Source of the DNA: an uncultured Pseudomonadales bacterium
Lineage (GTDB): Bacteria > Pseudomonadota > Gammaproteobacteria > Pseudomonadales > IMCC2047
Direction of reading: 5' to 3'
Length of the DNA: 13,434 nt
NCBI GenBank assembly: GCA_947258895.1
Contig: CAMYKE010000074.1
Coordinates: 1 to 13,434, forward strand
Of this stretch, positions 6,869-13,434 are shown piece after piece. The notes beneath the pieces are model-generated. The model made no database searches and was not told where the DNA came from. It saw only the letters and a program-made list of their open reading frames with translations. Position numbers and translations under genes: made by a program. Within the stretch, counting starts at the first letter, position 1; every line of letters starts with the position of its first letter.

Positions 6869-7555
6869 ATGTCGAGAGCCGACTCCCACCAGCCCCGCAA
6901 GCGATTCGGGCAAAATTTCCTGCAGGACGCCGGCGTTATCCAGCGCATCGCAGCAGCGATTGCGGCCCGGCCAGGCCAACAGCTGGTCGAGATTGGCCCC
7001 GGCCGCGGCGCCCTCACCGAAGCCCTGCTAGCTGGCACCGGCGGAGCACTGCAGGTGATCGAGCTGGATCGCAACTTGCCCTACAATATTTCCACGCCGC
7101 TGATCTTTCACCTGCTCGAGCACCGCCGTCACATCCAGGATATGCACTTCATGCTGCAGCGGGAAGTGGTCGCTCGCCTGACCGCTCAGCCCGGCAGCCG
7201 GAACTACGGACGACTGGGAATCATGGTCCAATACCATTGCGAGGCCGAAGCCCTGTTCGGCGTGCCACCAACCGCGTTCAGCCCGCAACCAAAGGTCGAA
7301 TCGGCGATCGTGCGACTGACTCCGCACCGCGAGTTGCCCGTCGTTGCCAGGGACGAACGGCAGCTGCGCCGGGTGGTTCGCGCCGCATTCGCGCAACGCC
7401 GTAAAACGTTGCGCAACAACCTCAAGGGACTGGTGGCGGAAGACCGGATTCGCGCACTGGGTATCGACCCCGGGTGCCGGGCAGAGCAACTGGCACTACA
7501 CAATTTTGTGGCAATCAGCGATACTCTGGCTTCAAAATCCGATACTGCGCCATGA
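6869..7555 (+). CDS. rsmA: 16S rRNA dimethyladenosine transferase RsmA (KsgA) with internal deletion
   Basis: RsmA dimethylates two adjacent adenosines near the 3' end of 16S rRNA (A1518 and A1519 in E. coli) late in 30S assembly. Recognisable parts are RKRFGQNFLQD (residues 10-20), SAM motif I EIGPGRGALTE (41-51), the motif II acid in IELDR (about 64-68), motif IV NLPYNISTPL (from 69), DMHFMLQREVV, VPPTAFSPQPKVESAIVRL and FAQRRKTLRNNLKGL. The protein is 228 aa against about 270 in the family. The ELDR and NLPY motifs, normally about 43 residues apart, are directly fused at 7072/7073. The lost segment includes motif III (the QDA region that holds the SAM adenine) and part of the Rossmann fold, so this version should be inactive. 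There is no clear ribosome binding site. The stop overlaps the apaG start (ATGA). Confidence 0.93.
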   Translation: MSRADSHQPRKRFGQNFLQDAGVIQRIAAAIAARPGQQLVEIGPGRGALTEALLAGTGGALQVIELDRNLPYNISTPLIFHLLEHRRHIQDMHFMLQREVVARLTAQPGSRNYGRLGIMVQYHCEAEALFGVPPTAFSPQPKVESAIVRLTPHRELPVVARDERQLRRVVRAAFAQRRKTLRNNLKGLVAEDRIRALGIDPGCRAEQLALHNFVAISDTLASKSDTAP

Positions 7556-7941
7556 CACCTGCAATCGACGATCGCTACCAATTCGCTGTAACCGTAGACA
7601 CCGCTTACCTGGAGCAGCGCTCCCGGCCCGATCGAGAACGGTTCGCGTTTACCTATACCATCACCATCGCCAATCAAGGCACGCTGCCGGCAACCCTGCT
7701 GCGCCGCCGCTGGATCATTACCGATGCCAATGAAAATATCCAGGAAGTCGAGGGCGAAGGCGTCATCGGAGAAACCCCCACCATCCCGCCCGGCGAAAGC
7801 TTCGTCTACACCAGCGGCGCGTTGATCGCCACCGAATTCGGGCATATGCGCGGCAGCTACGAAATGCTGAGCTCCGACGGCACTCGATTCGATACCCGGA
7901 TCCCCGGCTTTATCCTCGCCCACCCCTACGCACTCAATTAA
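7552..7941 (+). CDS. apaG: ApaG (Co2+/Mg2+ efflux protein-like, DUF525)
   Basis: A small beta-sandwich protein of the ApaG/DUF525 family, 129 aa (E. coli 125). It was named for its link to apaH; its biochemical role is unsettled. The core motif is EGEGVIGETPTIPPGESFVYTSG (residues 67-89, written in part), followed by GHMRGSYEM and the C-terminal PGFILAHPYALN. ATG 7552 is chosen over the longer start at 7474 because it overlaps the rsmA stop by ATGA and places the family N-terminus correctly; the extra 26 residues are out-of-frame rsmA sequence. It has no SD of its own, consistent with coupling to rsmA. Confidence 0.95.
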   Translation: MTPAIDDRYQFAVTVDTAYLEQRSRPDRERFAFTYTITIANQGTLPATLLRRRWIITDANENIQEVEGEGVIGETPTIPPGESFVYTSGALIATEFGHMRGSYEMLSSDGTRFDTRIPGFILAHPYALN

Positions 7942-7951
7942 TGACCGGGCA

Positions 7952-8776
7952 ATGGCAACCTTTGTAATCGGGGACATCCAGGGCTGCTTCAGCGCCCTGA
8001 CCTGCGTGCTGGAACAGGCCGAGTTCAACCCGCAGCAGGATTATCTCTGGGTAGCGGGGGACCTGGTGAACCGCGGCCCCGACTCCCTGGCAACCCTGCG
8101 CTTTCTGATGCAGTTGGGCGACCATGCGGTGATCGTACTCGGCAACCACGACCTGCACTTGCTGGCGGTCGCCTGCGGCGCCAGGGCGGCCGGTGGCAAG
8201 GATACCCTGACCGAGGTGCTGGCAGCGCCCGACCGCGACGAACTGCTGGACTGGTTACGGATGCAGCGGCTTCTCTACGTCGCGGATCAATACAACACCG
8301 TGCTGGTTCACGCGGGGTTGCCGCCCGGCTGGAATATTACCAGGGCGCAGCTGCTGGCTGGCGAGGTTGAAACGGTCCTGCGCGGACCAGAATACACCGC
8401 TTTCCTGCACCATATGTACGGCGATCAGCCTGCGCGCTGGGAGGACGGCTTGACTGGCTGGCCGCGCTTGCGCCTGATCACCAATTACCTGACCCGAATG
8501 CGCCTGTGTGATGCCAGGGGCACCCTCGACCTGACCCACAATAGTGGCCTCAGCTCACTTCCCACCGGCTTCCTGCCGTGGTTCGCTCACCCGCATCGAC
8601 AAACCGCCGACCATACGATATTGTTTGGTCACTGGGCAGCGCTGGAAGGCGAAAGCAACGCCAACCATGTCATCGCACTGGACACCGGCTGTGTCTGGGG
8701 TGGTCGCCTCACCATGCTGCGCCTGGACGACCACTGCTATTTCAGTTGTGACTGCCCGGCGCAAGCTACGGTCTAG
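7952..8776 (+). CDS. apaH: Symmetrical bis(5'-nucleosyl)-tetraphosphatase ApaH
   Basis: ApaH splits the alarmone Ap4A symmetrically into two ADP and removes Np4 caps from RNA. It is a PPP-family metallophosphatase of 274 aa (E. coli about 280). Metal-site motifs are GDIQG (7-11), GDLVNRGPDS (36-45), GNHD (64-67) and VHAG (from 119). The ApaH-specific MYGDQPARW, FGHWAALEG and ALDTGCVWGG follow. The first motif has Gln where the general PPP motif and E. coli ApaH have His; I recall the same substitution in Pseudomonas ApaH, so it is probably a normal variant. It starts ten bases after the apaG stop in the same transcription unit. The sequence looks intact. Confidence 0.97.
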   Translation: MATFVIGDIQGCFSALTCVLEQAEFNPQQDYLWVAGDLVNRGPDSLATLRFLMQLGDHAVIVLGNHDLHLLAVACGARAAGGKDTLTEVLAAPDRDELLDWLRMQRLLYVADQYNTVLVHAGLPPGWNITRAQLLAGEVETVLRGPEYTAFLHHMYGDQPARWEDGLTGWPRLRLITNYLTRMRLCDARGTLDLTHNSGLSSLPTGFLPWFAHPHRQTADHTILFGHWAALEGESNANHVIALDTGCVWGGRLTMLRLDDHCYFSCDCPAQATV

Positions 8777-8805
8777 CCCGCCTGACAACCAGGGTCCACG
8801 TCACT

Positions 8806-9132
8806 ATGAGCAATTTTGAACGCATCTCGGTCGAGCAAGTCGCACAGAAGCTGGAATCCGGTCCGGCCAATCTGATCGATATTCGTGATGAAACCAGCTT
8901 CGGCCTCGGGCACATCCATGTGGCACGACACCTCGACAACCAGGGTATCGGCGAATTCCTCGCTGCCGCCGACAAAACCATCCCGTTGATCGTCTATTGC
9001 TATCATGGCAACTCCAGCCAGAGTGCCGCGCGATTCTTTGCCGAACAGGGCTTTGCAGAGGTCTTCAGCATGGATGGCGGGTTCGAGGCGTGGCGCACCT
9101 TGTTTCCCGACCAAACCAGCCGTGATGGCTAA
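8806..9132 (+). CDS. glpE: Thiosulfate sulfurtransferase GlpE
   Basis: A single-domain rhodanese of 108 aa that transfers sulfane sulfur from thiosulfate to cyanide or a thiol acceptor such as thioredoxin. The catalytic loop is CYHGNSSQ with Cys65, the same position as in E. coli GlpE. LIDIRDETSFGLGHI (23-37) and SMDGGFEAWR near the end are typical of the family. It begins 29 bases after apaH without a strong ribosome binding site and is probably the last gene of the lptD-apaH unit. It sits apart from any glycerol genes, as in Pseudomonas. Confidence 0.95.
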   Translation: MSNFERISVEQVAQKLESGPANLIDIRDETSFGLGHIHVARHLDNQGIGEFLAAADKTIPLIVYCYHGNSSQSAARFFAEQGFAEVFSMDGGFEAWRTLFPDQTSRDG

Positions 9133-9181
9133 GCGGCAAACCCCGGTATTCATGAATCGAAGCCTACTGCCAATGCGAATT

Positions 9182-9206
9182 TGAACTTCGCGACACGCTG
9201 AACTTC
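9182..9206 (+). repeat. Short direct repeat upstream of prkA
   Basis: TGAACTTC occurs at 9182-9189 and again at 9199-9206, a 17-base period. It lies about 50-75 bases upstream of the putative -35 of prkA. It could be a paired regulator site. The first copy also overlaps a small dyad GCGAA/TTCGC (9175-9179, 9187-9191). Confidence 0.3.
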
Positions 9207-9256
9207 TAATAGGTGAGTAAATTACACCATCTCGCAAAGCGCCAAATTGATACTTA

Positions 9257-9285
9257 CTGTCGCAGGCTGATTTCTGTAATATACT
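9257..9285 (+). promoter_or_regulatory. Candidate promoter for prkA-yeaH-ycgB
   Basis: TATACT (9280-9285) matches the -10 consensus at five of six positions. CTGTCG (9257-9262), 17 bases upstream, is a poor -35 (three of six), which is common for activator- or RpoS-dependent promoters. The surrounding 9200-9345 is clearly more AT-rich than the coding sequence. The predicted leader (about 9292 onward) contains a seven-pair hairpin, GCAGTGC-TCA-GCATTGC, at 9295-9311. Confidence 0.45.
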
Positions 9286-9370
9286 GTTTTGAACGCAGTG
9301 CTCAGCATTGCTCTTATTGCGCCGATATAGATAAGTGGTGAGTGTAGAAGGCTAACTCCAGGAGGATGCG

Positions 9371-11293
9371 ATGAGTATTTTCGCCCACTATCAAGACCGT
9401 TTCGAAGAGGCACAACAAGAAGAATATACCCTCCAGGAATACCTGGATCTTTGTAAGGAAGATCCGTCGGCCTATGCAAGCGCTTCCGAACGGATACTGC
9501 AGGCAATAGGCGACCCGGAACTCATCGATACGTCGAGAGATCCCCGCTTAAGCCGCATTTTTTCCAATAAAGTTATGAAGCGCTATCCCAGGTTTGGCGA
9601 TTTCTACGGCATGGAAGAATGCATTGAGCAGATCGTTTCCTTCTTTACCCACGCCGCCCAGGGCCTCGAGGAAAAAAAGCAGATTCTGTACCTGCTCGGC
9701 CCGGTAGGCGGCGGTAAATCCTCCCTCGCGGAGAAACTAAAAGCCCTGATCGAAAAGGTACCCTTTTACGCAATCAAGGGCTCGCCCATCCAGGAATCAC
9801 CCCTCGGCCTGTTCAACCCGGAGGAAGACGCCCAGATCCTGGAAGAGGAATACAATATTCCGCGTCGCTACGTGATGAATATCATGTCGCCATGGGCAAC
9901 CAAGCGCCTGCGCGAGTTTCATGGCGATATCAGCCAGTTCAAGGTGGTCAAGCGTTATCCCTCGATACTGAATCAGGTCGCCATATCCAAAACCGAACCC
10001 GGCGACGAGAACAACCAGGATATTTCATCACTGGTCGGCAAGGTGGATATTCGCAAGCTCGAAGAGTACGAGCAACACGACCCCGATGCCTACAGTTTTT
10101 CGGGTGGCCTGTGTCGAGCCAACCAGGGAATCATGGAGTTCGTGGAAATGTTCAAGGCGCCAATCAAGGTGCTGCACCCCCTGCTGACGGCCTCCCAGGA
10201 AGGCAACTACAACGGCACCGAATCGATCGGCTCGATCCCGTTCGATGGCATTATCCTCGCCCACTCCAATGAAGCCGAATGGCAGAGTTTCAAGAATAAC
10301 AAAAACAACGAGGCGTTCATCGACCGCGTCTACATCGTCAAGGTGCCCTACTGTCTGCAGGTTCAGGAGGAGATCAGGATTTACGACAAGCTGCTCAAAA
10401 ATTCTTCCCTGTGTGAAGCGCCCTGCGCACCCGACACACTGCGCATGCTGGCACAATTCAGCGTGCTGTCGCGGCTGAAGGAGCCCGAAAACTCCAGCAT
10501 CTACTCGAAGATGCGCGTCTATGACGGTGAAAATCTCAAGGATATCGATCCCAAGGCTAAATCCATCCAGGAATACCACGACTCGGCGGGGGTGGATGAG
10601 GGAATGAACGGTCTTTCGACACGCTTTGCCTTCAAGATCCTGTCCAAAGTGTTCAACTTCGACGCCTCGGAAATTGCGGCAAACCCGGTGCACCTGATGT
10701 ATGTACTGGAAAAGCAAATCGACCAGGAGCAGTTCCCGCCGGATACCCGCGATCACTACCTCAATTTCCTGAAGGAATTCATCACGCCCCGTTACATCGA
10801 GTTCATTGGCAAGGAGATCCAGACCGCCTATCTCGAATCCTATTCCGAGTATGGCCAGAATATCTTCGATCGCTACATTACCTATGCCGACCTGTGGATC
10901 ACGGACCAGGAGTTCCGTAATCCGGAAACCGGCGAAATCCTCGATCGCCCGGCGCTCAACGCGGAACTCGAAAAGATCGAAAAACCGGCGGGTATCAGTA
11001 ATCCCAAGGACTTCCGGCACGAGGTGGTTAATTTCGTGCTGCGCGCACGGGCGACCAACCACGGCAAGAATCCTGCCTGGAATAGCTACGAGAAGTTGCG
11101 CCTGGTGATCGAAAAAAATATGTTCTCCAGTACCGAAGACCTGTTACCGGTGATTTCATTCAACGCAAAATCCTCAGGCGAAGAGCAGAAGAAGCACAGC
11201 GACTTCGTGAAGCGCATGAACCAAAGGGGATATACCGACAAACAGGTTCGACTGTTATCTGAATGGTACTTGCGGGTGCGAAAATCACAGTAA
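9371..11293 (+). CDS. prkA: PrkA family AAA+ protein (YeaG), putative serine protein kinase
   Basis: A 640-aa protein (E. coli YeaG 644). The N-terminal AAA+ domain has Walker A GPVGGGKSS (110-118), a likely Walker B in IMEFVEM (about 254-260) and the NNKNNEAFIDRVYIVKVPY segment (about 310-330). The C-terminal PrkA domain (about 390-640) includes SRLKEPENSSIYSKMRVYDG, AGVDEGMNGLSTRFAFKIL and the terminal EWYLRVRKS. Enterobacterial YeaG is reported to have kinase activity and to act with YeaH in adaptation to prolonged nitrogen starvation; Bacillus PrkA has also been described as an AAA+ protease. The cytoplasmic location is inferred. It has the strongest ribosome binding site of the + strand operon genes (AGGAGG, 9360-9365, five bases from ATG). 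It is intact and heads the three-gene module. Confidence 0.97.
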   Translation: MSIFAHYQDRFEEAQQEEYTLQEYLDLCKEDPSAYASASERILQAIGDPELIDTSRDPRLSRIFSNKVMKRYPRFGDFYGMEECIEQIVSFFTHAAQGLEEKKQILYLLGPVGGGKSSLAEKLKALIEKVPFYAIKGSPIQESPLGLFNPEEDAQILEEEYNIPRRYVMNIMSPWATKRLREFHGDISQFKVVKRYPSILNQVAISKTEPGDENNQDISSLVGKVDIRKLEEYEQHDPDAYSFSGGLCRANQGIMEFVEMFKAPIKVLHPLLTASQEGNYNGTESIGSIPFDGIILAHSNEAEWQSFKNNKNNEAFIDRVYIVKVPYCLQVQEEIRIYDKLLKNSSLCEAPCAPDTLRMLAQFSVLSRLKEPENSSIYSKMRVYDGENLKDIDPKAKSIQEYHDSAGVDEGMNGLSTRFAFKILSKVFNFDASEIAANPVHLMYVLEKQIDQEQFPPDTRDHYLNFLKEFITPRYIEFIGKEIQTAYLESYSEYGQNIFDRYITYADLWITDQEFRNPETGEILDRPALNAELEKIEKPAGISNPKDFRHEVVNFVLRARATNHGKNPAWNSYEKLRLVIEKNMFSSTEDLLPVISFNAKSSGEEQKKHSDFVKRMNQRGYTDKQVRLLSEWYLRVRKSQ

Positions 11294-11296
11294 GCG

Positions 11297-11311
11297 CCCG
11301 GGTGCCCCGGG
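11297..11311 (+). other. GC-rich hairpin just after the prkA stop
   Basis: CCCGGG (11297-11302), loop TGC, CCCGGG (11306-11311): a six-pair stem four bases after the prkA stop codon. No T-tract follows, so it is not a standard terminator. It could stabilise the prkA mRNA end or weaken read-through into yeaH. Confidence 0.35.
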
Positions 11312-11435
11312 AGTTCATCGTCACCCCGACCCATCACGAACCTGGCGGGCGATGCTGACTGTATCTCTACGCTCCGCCAAAGTGACAGCAATACGAGTAT
11401 TAACAGCGGCGAGACTGCATTGAACCCCGGTTCGA

Positions 11436-11471
11436 GTCTGCGCCTTAACAACGTAGGCAACAGGCGCAGGC
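11436..11471 (+). promoter_or_regulatory. Hairpin covering the yeaH ribosome binding site
   Basis: GTCTGCGCC (11436-11444) pairs with GGCGCAGGC (11463-11471), nine pairs with one G-U, around an 18-base loop. The 3' arm contains the only SD-like sequence for yeaH (CAGG, seven to ten bases before ATG 11478). A closed hairpin would reduce yeaH initiation. The pairing is seen; the regulatory role is inferred. Confidence 0.4.
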
Positions 11472-11477
11472 GATTCC

Positions 11478-12791
11478 ATGGCCTTCATGATCATTGACAG
11501 ACGCCGCAACGGCAAACACAAAAGCGCGGTTAATCGCCAACGCTTCCTGCGCCGCTACCGCAAGCACATCAAGGAAGCTGTCAATGATGCTATCAAGAAA
11601 CGCAGCATCACGGATCTCGACAAGGGCGAGGAGATAACCATCCCGCGGCGGGACGTATCGGAACCCAGCTTCCGACACGGCCGCGGCGGCAGGCAAGAGC
11701 GGGTGTTTCCCGGCAATAAGGAATTCACCCGCGGCGACAGGATTTCACGCCCCTCCGGCGGTGGCGGGGGTTCCGGCCAGGGCGAAGCCAGTGATTCCGG
11801 CGAAGGCATGGACGACTTCGTATTCGAACTGACCCAGGACGAGTTCCTCGACTTTATGTTCGAGGACCTGGAACTGCCCAACCTGGTAAAGAAAGACCTC
11901 AAGGACAGTGATGCCTACAAGCTGGTCAAGGGCGGTTACACCAATGTCGGCATCCCGGCGCGACTCAATGTCCTGCAGTCCCTGCGCAGTGCCCACGCGC
12001 GCCGCATCGCACTCTCCGGCCAGGTCAAGCGGCTGATTAAAGAACTCGAGGCGCAGCGGCTGCTCGAAACCGATCGGCTTGAGGAGCCGCCGTCCGGGAC
12101 GGCTCCGGATGCAGCCGAGCGCGAGCAGATTGAGGCCCGCATAGCCGAGCTGGACAGCCAACTGGATCGTTATCGGCGCCGCCTCAACCAGATACCCTTC
12201 CTGGACGATTTCGATCTCAAGTACAATAACGTAATCGAACAACCGACGCCCACCACCAGCGCGGTGATGTTCTGCCTGATGGACGTGTCCGGCTCCATGA
12301 CCCAGGATATCAAGGATATCGCAAAGCGCTTTTTTATCTTGCTATACCTGTTCCTGAAGCGAAATTACCAGAAGATCGACGTGGTATTTATACGGCATCA
12401 CACCAGCGCCAGCGAAGTGGATGAAGAAGAGTTTTTCTATTCCCGGGAAACCGGCGGCACCATAGTTTCCAGCGCGCTCAAAATGATGCAGGATGTGATT
12501 CGCGACCGCTATCCCACCAACGACTGGAACATCTACGCCGCCCAGGCATCCGATGGCGATAACTGGGCCGACGATTCACCGCTCTGCCAGAAAATTCTGG
12601 CCAGCCAGATCCTGCCACTGGTGCAGTATTTTACCTATGTAGAAATTACACCCCGTGACCACCAGGCGCTATGGTATGCCTACGAGGATCTGCTGAATGA
12701 GTTTCCAGGCACCTTCGCCATGCAAAAGATCCAGGACCTGAAGGATATCTACCCCGTGTTCCACAAGTTATTCGCGAGGAAGTCTGAATGA
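11478..12791 (+). CDS. yeaH: YeaH, DUF444 family protein with von Willebrand A-like domain
   Basis: A 437-aa partner of PrkA (E. coli YeaH 427). The N-terminal region ([20 protein letters not shown]) is basic and characteristic. A Gly/Ser-rich linker lies at 91-110, a charged coiled-coil-like stretch at about 175-240, and a VWA-like domain follows. Its metal-site elements are visible: DVSGSM (269-274), ETGGT (324-328) and [15 protein letters not shown] (from 356). The exact biochemical role is unknown; in enterobacteria it is co-expressed with YeaG in stress. The start at 11478 gives an N-terminus comparable to E. coli; ATG 11487 is also possible. It lies 184 bases after prkA, behind two hairpins, and its last bases overlap ycgB (ATGA), with GAGGA at 12776-12780 serving as the ycgB ribosome binding site. 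Confidence 0.96.
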   Translation: MAFMIIDRRRNGKHKSAVNRQRFLRRYRKHIKEAVNDAIKKRSITDLDKGEEITIPRRDVSEPSFRHGRGGRQERVFPGNKEFTRGDRISRPSGGGGGSGQGEASDSGEGMDDFVFELTQDEFLDFMFEDLELPNLVKKDLKDSDAYKLVKGGYTNVGIPARLNVLQSLRSAHARRIALSGQVKRLIKELEAQRLLETDRLEEPPSGTAPDAAEREQIEARIAELDSQLDRYRRRLNQIPFLDDFDLKYNNVIEQPTPTTSAVMFCLMDVSGSMTQDIKDIAKRFFILLYLFLKRNYQKIDVVFIRHHTSASEVDEEEFFYSRETGGTIVSSALKMMQDVIRDRYPTNDWNIYAAQASDGDNWADDSPLCQKILASQILPLVQYFTYVEITPRDHQALWYAYEDLLNEFPGTFAMQKIQDLKDIYPVFHKLFARKSE

Positions 12792-13434
12792 CGCAAAAAA
12801 AACTGATCGCGGAGGGGTCGGAATGGAGCTTTGAGCAACTCGAAGCGTATGAGACAGAGATCGAGCGGGTCGCAGAACGCTATCGTCTCGACACTTATCC
12901 CAATCAGATCGAAGTCATCACCTCGGAACAGATGATGGACGCCTATTCCTCGACCGGCATGCCGGTGGGCTATCATCACTGGTCCTTTGGCAAGCAGTTC
13001 CTGTCCACCGAACAGAGCTATCGGCGCGGCCATATGGGTCTGGCGTACGAACTGGTGATCAATTCCAACCCCTGTATCGCCTACCTCATGGAGGAAAACA
13101 CCCTGACCCTGCAGGCCCTGGTCATCGCGCATGCATGTTACGGGCATAACTCGTTTTTCAAGGGCAATTACCTGTTCAAGACCTGGACCGACGCCAGCGC
13201 CATCGTCGACTACCTGTTGTTTGCCAAGCGCTACATCGCCCAACAGGAGGAGCGCCACGGCACAGAGGCCGTCGAGGCTTTGCTGGATTCCTGCCACGCC
13301 CTGATGAACTACGGGGTAGACCGATATCGACGCCCCAGCCCCATTTCCACGGACAAAGAACTTAAGCGCCAGCACGAGCGCGAGGAATACCTGCAGCAGC
13401 AGGTCAACGATCTGTGGCGAACCATCCCCAAAAA
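12788..13434 (+). CDS. ycgB: SpoVR family protein YcgB, N-terminal part (cut by window end)
   Basis: The first 215 residues of a SpoVR family protein (E. coli YcgB about 510 aa); the frame is open to the window edge. Conserved segments are [20 protein letters not shown] (34-53), the block from [20 protein letters not shown] onward and [11 protein letters not shown] (115-125), whose paired histidines could bind a metal, then [16 protein letters not shown]. SpoVR was first noted in Bacillus spore cortex formation; in non-spore-formers its molecular function is unknown, but it travels with prkA and yeaH. It starts with ATG overlapping the yeaH stop (ATGA), with GAGGA seven bases upstream, so translation is probably coupled. 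Confidence 0.95.
   Translation, partial: MTQKKLIAEGSEWSFEQLEAYETEIERVAERYRLDTYPNQIEVITSEQMMDAYSSTGMPVGYHHWSFGKQFLSTEQSYRRGHMGLAYELVINSNPCIAYLMEENTLTLQALVIAHACYGHNSFFKGNYLFKTWTDASAIVDYLLFAKRYIAQQEERHGTEAVEALLDSCHALMNYGVDRYRRPSPISTDKELKRQHEREEYLQQQVNDLWRTIPK

Noticed and set aside
7474..7551. Longer N-terminus for apaG
   Set aside because: The extra residues are rsmA sequence in another frame; ATG 7552 fits the family length and the ATGA overlap.
9293..9314. Possible sigma54 promoter (…CATTGCT) upstream of prkA
   Set aside because: The invariant GG of the -24 element is absent at the required spacing; only the TTGC part matches.
10028..11062. Long minus-strand open frame (344 codons)
   Set aside because: It is the antisense shadow of prkA, with no recognisable domain and no ribosome binding site considered real.
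11422..11444. tRNA T-arm look-alike (GGTTCGAGTC) before yeaH
   Set aside because: The flanking bases do not form the five-pair T stem, and no D arm, anticodon arm or acceptor stem can be built upstream.
12083..12106. Inverted repeat GGAGCCG/CGGCTCC inside yeaH, possibly an inserted palindromic element
   Set aside because: Only one copy in the window, within a variable linker of the coiled-coil region; it can arise by chance in GC-rich coding sequence.

Overview
The window is a chromosomal segment of a gammaproteobacterium with moderately high GC. The evidence is the gene order lptD-surA-pdxA-rsmA-apaG-apaH-glpE-prkA(yeaG)-yeaH-ycgB(spoVR), all on the + strand, which from memory matches Pseudomonas aeruginosa and other marine or soil gammaproteobacteria. 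The genus cannot be named from this sequence alone. I see no mobile element, CRISPR array, rRNA or tRNA.

Left end (1-549): a minus-strand gene starts at 70 and runs out of the window. Its leader (72-153) can fold into a junction that buries its Shine-Dalgarno sequence. Further right are a leftward-facing intrinsic terminator (215-242), a doubtful small ORF with an excellent ribosome binding site (283-498), and a promoter-like pair (472-500) in front of a class I aspartate/aromatic aminotransferase (550-1788). That aminotransferase carries an in-frame 48-bp tandem duplication.

Middle (1970-8776): the envelope, cofactor, ribosome and nucleotide cluster. LptD inserts LPS into the outer membrane, and SurA is the periplasmic chaperone that helps fold LptD and other outer-membrane proteins. 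PdxA makes a pyridoxal-phosphate precursor, RsmA dimethylates 16S rRNA, ApaG is a small beta-sandwich protein, and ApaH hydrolyses Ap4A. surA overlaps lptD and apaG overlaps rsmA, which suggests translational coupling. lptD is broken by a frameshifting deletion near 2861, and rsmA lacks about 42 internal residues at 7072/7073.

Right end (8806-13434): GlpE (thiosulfate sulfurtransferase), then a separate-looking transcription unit with its own promoter-like region: prkA, yeaH, ycgB. This trio (AAA+ PrkA, von Willebrand-like DUF444 protein, SpoVR family) is a widely conserved stress/stationary-phase module. yeaH and ycgB overlap by ATGA, and a hairpin covers the yeaH ribosome binding site.

I did not find a clearly new protein system. 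The most notable items are the SD-sequestering leader at the left edge and three structural lesions in otherwise conserved genes (one duplication, two deletions). The lesions are either real mutations or signs of a mixed-strain or faulty assembly.
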